64,000 nt of DNA from Escherichia boydii. GTDB taxonomy: Bacteria; Pseudomonadota; Gammaproteobacteria; Enterobacterales; Enterobacteriaceae. This document shows, piece after piece, positions 61,725 to 64,000 of this stretch. How positions within the stretch are numbered: position 1 is the stretch's first letter; every line of letters starts with the position of its first letter. Position numbers and translations under genes: made by a program. The DNA lies in the NCBI GenBank assembly GCA_041890495.1, contig CP169086.1, positions 2,294,001 through 2,358,000 on the forward strand, read 5' to 3'. The notes beneath the pieces were generated by a model, which did no database searches, was not told where the DNA came from, and worked only from the letters and a program-made list of their open reading frames with translations.

Positions 61725-62666
61725 ATGGCACTGCCAATTCTGTTAGATTGCGACCCAGGTCATGACGACGCTATCGCAATAGTTCTCGCCCTCGCCTCAC
61801 CAGAGCTTGATGTCAAAGCAATTACGTCTTCCGCCGGAAACCAGACACCAGAAAAAACCTTACGCAATGTTCTGCGTATGCTGACCTTGCTTAATCGCAC
61901 CGATATTCCGGTAGCAGGCGGCGCGGTAAAACCGTTAATGCGTGAGTTGATTATCGCGGACAATGTGCACGGCGAAAGCGGTCTCGACGGCCCGGCATTA
62001 CCGGAACCGACATTCGCACCGCAAAACTGTACGGCGGTAGAGCTGATGGCGAAAACGCTGCGTGAAAGTGCGGAACCTGTCACCATTGTGTCTACCGGAC
62101 CGCAAACTAACGTTGCCTTGCTGCTCAATAGCCATCCGGAACTGCATAGCAAAATTGCCCGTATCGTGATTATGGGTGGCGCTATGGGGCTGGGTAACTG
62201 GACGCCTGCGGCTGAATTTAATATTTACGTTGACCCGGAAGCGGCAGAAATTGTCTTCCAGTCAGGGATCCCGGTGGTGATGGCCGGTCTGGATGTTACT
62301 CATAAAGCACAAATCCACGTTGAAGACACCGAGCGTTTCCGCGCGATTGGTAACCCTGTTTCAACCATTGTTGCCGAACTGCTGGATTTCTTCCTCGAAT
62401 ATCATAAAGACGAAAAATGGGGCTTTGTCGGCGCACCACTGCATGACCCATGCACCATCGCCTGGCTGTTGAAACCGGAGTTATTTACCTCTGTTGAGCG
62501 CTGGGTTGGCGTGGAAACACAGGGGAAATATACCCAGGGTATGACGGTTGTTGATTATTATTATCTGACAGGCAATAAACCGAATGCCACGGTGATGGTA
62601 GACATCGATCGGGAGGCGTTTGTGGATTTGCTGGCGGAGAGACTGGCTTACTATAGTGCGGCCTGA
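61725..62666 (+). CDS. rihA: Pyrimidine-specific ribonucleoside hydrolase
   Basis: 313 residues from the ATG at 61725, preceded by AAGGAGC. Splits cytidine and uridine to base and ribose. Calcium/ribose site D-C-D-P-G-H-D-D with D10, D14 and D15; later N-I-Y-V-D-P-E-A-A and the C-terminal H-D-P-C-T-I-A-W. The last two alanine codons and the stop (GCG-GCC-TGA) lie inside the first 93-bp repeat unit, so the repeat has set the C-terminus. Confidence 0.96.
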   Translation: MALPILLDCDPGHDDAIAIVLALASPELDVKAITSSAGNQTPEKTLRNVLRMLTLLNRTDIPVAGGAVKPLMRELIIADNVHGESGLDGPALPEPTFAPQNCTAVELMAKTLRESAEPVTIVSTGPQTNVALLLNSHPELHSKIARIVIMGGAMGLGNWTPAAEFNIYVDPEAAEIVFQSGIPVVMAGLDVTHKAQIHVEDTERFRAIGNPVSTIVAELLDFFLEYHKDEKWGFVGAPLHDPCTIAWLLKPELFTSVERWVGVETQGKYTQGMTVVDYYYLTGNKPNATVMVDIDREAFVDLLAERLAYYSAA

Positions 62667-63028
62667 TGCCCTCACCCCGGCCCTCTCCCACGGGGAGAGG
62701 GAGCACACACTAAAAACGGCAACATGGTTGCCGTTTTGCTTTTACCTTATGCGGCCTGTTGCCCTCACCCCACCCCTCTCCCACAGGGAGAGGGCGCACA
62801 CACTAAAAACGGCAACATGGTTGCCGTTTTGCTTTTACCTTATGCGGCCTGATGCCCTCACCACGCCCCTCTCCCACGGGGAGAGGGAGCACACACTAAA
62901 AACGGCAACATGGTTGCCGTTTTGCTTTTACCTTATGCGGCCTGATGCCCTCACCCCGCCCCTCTCCCACGGGGAGAGGAAGCACACACTAAAAACGGCA
63001 ACATGGTTGCCGTTTTGCTTTTACCTAG
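62657..63028. repeat. Four tandem 93-bp units, each a REP-like palindrome plus terminator
   Basis: Units start at 62657, 62750, 62843 and 62936, each exactly 93 bp. Each has TGCGGCCTG(A/T)TGCCCTCACC, a CCCTCTCCCAC...GGGAGAGG palindrome, CACACACTAAAA and an ACGGCAAC-ATG-GTTGCCGT hairpin with T tail. Unit 2 is the most diverged. The array fills the whole rihA-ybeL gap and touches both stop codons. No unique spacers, so it is not a CRISPR. Confidence 0.95.
62712..63010. terminator. Four successive bidirectional terminators between rihA and ybeL
   Basis: One AAAACGGCAAC-ATG-GTTGCCGTTTT hairpin per repeat unit, identical in all four and with A/T flanks on both sides, so it acts on rihA and ybeL transcripts alike. 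Confidence 0.8.
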
Positions 63029-63507
63029 GGCTCAAACGGCCGACGCTGAAACTGATCGTGGCCGCATTTCGGGCACAGCGACAGAACCTCCGGCGTATAC
63101 ACCGCAATATGGTGGTGGCAATTCTCGCACACCAGATTTCCCAGCCCGACCACTTCACCGCTGTGATACACACCGTGATGGTTCAAATCCTGAAAGACCT
63201 CGCGCCACTCCAGCTGCGTTTTATCCGTGATGTCGGCCAGCTCTTGCCACAGGCTCTCTTTAATCACCCGCATAAAAACGCTGTCCGTGACCTCCTCCTG
63301 GCTCTCCTGGTAGCTGCGCGCGAACTCTTCCAGATCGCGACGCACGGCGCGCGTCACCTCTTCCACTTCGGTTCGCGTTAACTCACCCGTTTGCGTCACG
63401 CGGGCACGCGCCTGCTCCACCAGCGCATCGATATCGCGCTCGCCGTTACGCAGTCGTTCCGTCAGTGTCGCCACCAGTTCGCGGTAAAATTGAGCAACCT
63501 TGTTCAT
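63025..63507 (-). CDS. ybeL: YbeL family protein (zinc-ribbon alpha-helical, DUF1451)
   Basis: 160 residues from the ATG at 63507; another ATG one codon upstream is possible, but GGAGG at 7 nt suits this one. A mostly helical, charged N-terminal part is followed by a C-terminal zinc ribbon: L-V-C-E-N-C-H-H-H then L-C-P-K-C-G-H. Function unknown. Convergent with rihA and divergent from leuS; its stop codon lies in the last repeat unit. Confidence 0.93.
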   Translation of the reverse strand: MNKVAQFYRELVATLTERLRNGERDIDALVEQARARVTQTGELTRTEVEEVTRAVRRDLEEFARSYQESQEEVTDSVFMRVIKESLWQELADITDKTQLEWREVFQDLNHHGVYHSGEVVGLGNLVCENCHHHIAVYTPEVLSLCPKCGHDQFQRRPFEP

Positions 63508-63719
63508 CATTTTGCCTCCCGGGTAAGTAACTATTTCTAATAATAGACCTTATTTCATCGCCGCTTTGTCAGGTGAAGCACAGACCGGGTAAATTCCTGC
63601 AAAGCGCATTTGTGCGAAAGGCTGTTTTGACGCGGACGTTTGGGCTATGCTATGCGGATCTGAAAAACCACCTCAACGCTACATTTGTAGCCGTATTGAA
63701 AACAGGACCACTGGCTGCC

Positions 63720-64000
63720 ATGCAAGAGCAATACCGCCCGGAAGAGATAGAATCCAAAGTACAGCTTCATTGGGATGAGAAGCGCACATTTGAAGTAACC
63801 GAAGACGAGAGCAAAGAGAAGTATTACTGCCTGTCTATGCTTCCCTATCCTTCTGGTCGACTACACATGGGCCACGTACGTAACTACACCATCGGTGACG
63901 TGATCGCCCGCTACCAGCGTATGCTGGGCAAAAACGTCCTGCAGCCGATCGGCTGGGACGCGTTTGGTCTGCCTGCGGAAGGCGCGGCGGTGAAAAACAA
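63720..64000 (+). CDS. leuS: Leucyl-tRNA synthetase, 5' part
   Basis: The first 93 codons are in the window and the gene continues beyond it. Class I synthetase for leucine, the charger of the tRNA-Leu at 50289. The HIGH signature is visible as [11 protein letters not shown] (42-52), followed by [10 protein letters not shown]. The ATG is preceded by GGACCACTGGCTGCC, a weak ribosome site, the same start as in E. coli. Confidence 0.96.

Noticed and set aside
62657..63028. Possible CRISPR array
   Set aside because: Units are near-identical over their full 93 bp; there are no unique spacers and no cas genes.
62620..63381. A 253-codon plus-strand ORF with a repeated peptide
   Set aside because: It exists because the repeat unit is 93 bp (31 codons) without a stop in that frame, then runs antisense through ybeL. 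No ribosome site or family.

Overview
This window is a stretch of enterobacterial core chromosome. Gene order and protein lengths match the Escherichia coli gltA-kdp-nag-lnt-leuS region almost gene for gene, and the accessory differences point to a close relative such as Citrobacter rather than E. coli K-12. That genus call is inference from content and gene order; no comparison was run. The differences are: a heparinase-family gene and a KdgF-like cupin gene after sucD where K-12 has mngR; no dtpD between phrB and ybgI; no rhs element between ybfA and phrB; and a REP-plus-terminator repeat family that I do not associate with K-12.

Layout. 1-1524: end of a polysaccharide-lyase-like gene and a cupin gene (+). 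1530-11578: sdhCDAB-sucABCD TCA operon (-), ending in a probable SdhX sRNA. 11579-12286: shared sdhC/gltA control region. 12287-13570: gltA (+). 13670-18978: compact (-) run phrB-ybgI-pxpB-pxpC-pxpA-nei. 19079-19557: candidate small membrane toxin plus divergent antisense RNA. 19578-19784: ybfA (-). 20094-27862: kdpFABC-kdpDE potassium uptake and sensing (+). 28141-32014: speFL-speF-potE ornithine/putrescine system (+). 32157-34368: seqA-pgm (-). 34553-37155: ybfF, ybfE, fldA, uof-fur (+). 37239-41131: chiPQ and glnS (-). 41393-47773: nagE (-) divergent from nagBACD (+). 48159-49823: asnB (+). 50203-50906: seven tRNA genes (Met, Leu, Gln, Gln, Met, Gln, Gln). 51060-52235: ubiF (-). 52381-57993: miaB-phoL-ybeY-corC-lnt (+). 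58390-61607: gltI-sroC-gltJKL (+). 61725-62663: rihA (+). 63025-63507: ybeL (-). 63720 to the end: 5' part of leuS (+).

How it fits together. The left part holds much of the TCA cycle (citrate synthase, 2-oxoglutarate dehydrogenase E1/E2, succinyl-CoA synthetase, succinate dehydrogenase) with divergent promoters. The middle holds potassium import with its own two-component system, acid/ornithine response, replication control (SeqA), iron control (Fur) and flavodoxin. The nag/chi genes handle amino sugars under NagC. The right part joins tRNA genes and tRNA/ribosome/envelope maturation genes (miaB, ybeY, lnt) with glutamate/aspartate import.

Most notable observations: a candidate type I toxin-antitoxin locus of the TimP/RyfA style between phrB and ybfA, with 17 nt of complementarity between divergent transcripts; a nagE gene whose EIIA domain is broken by five small indels in about 330 bp; a rihA-ybeL junction made of exactly four 93-bp repeat units that supply rihA's stop codon; and a REP-plus-terminator module found at three separate gene ends.
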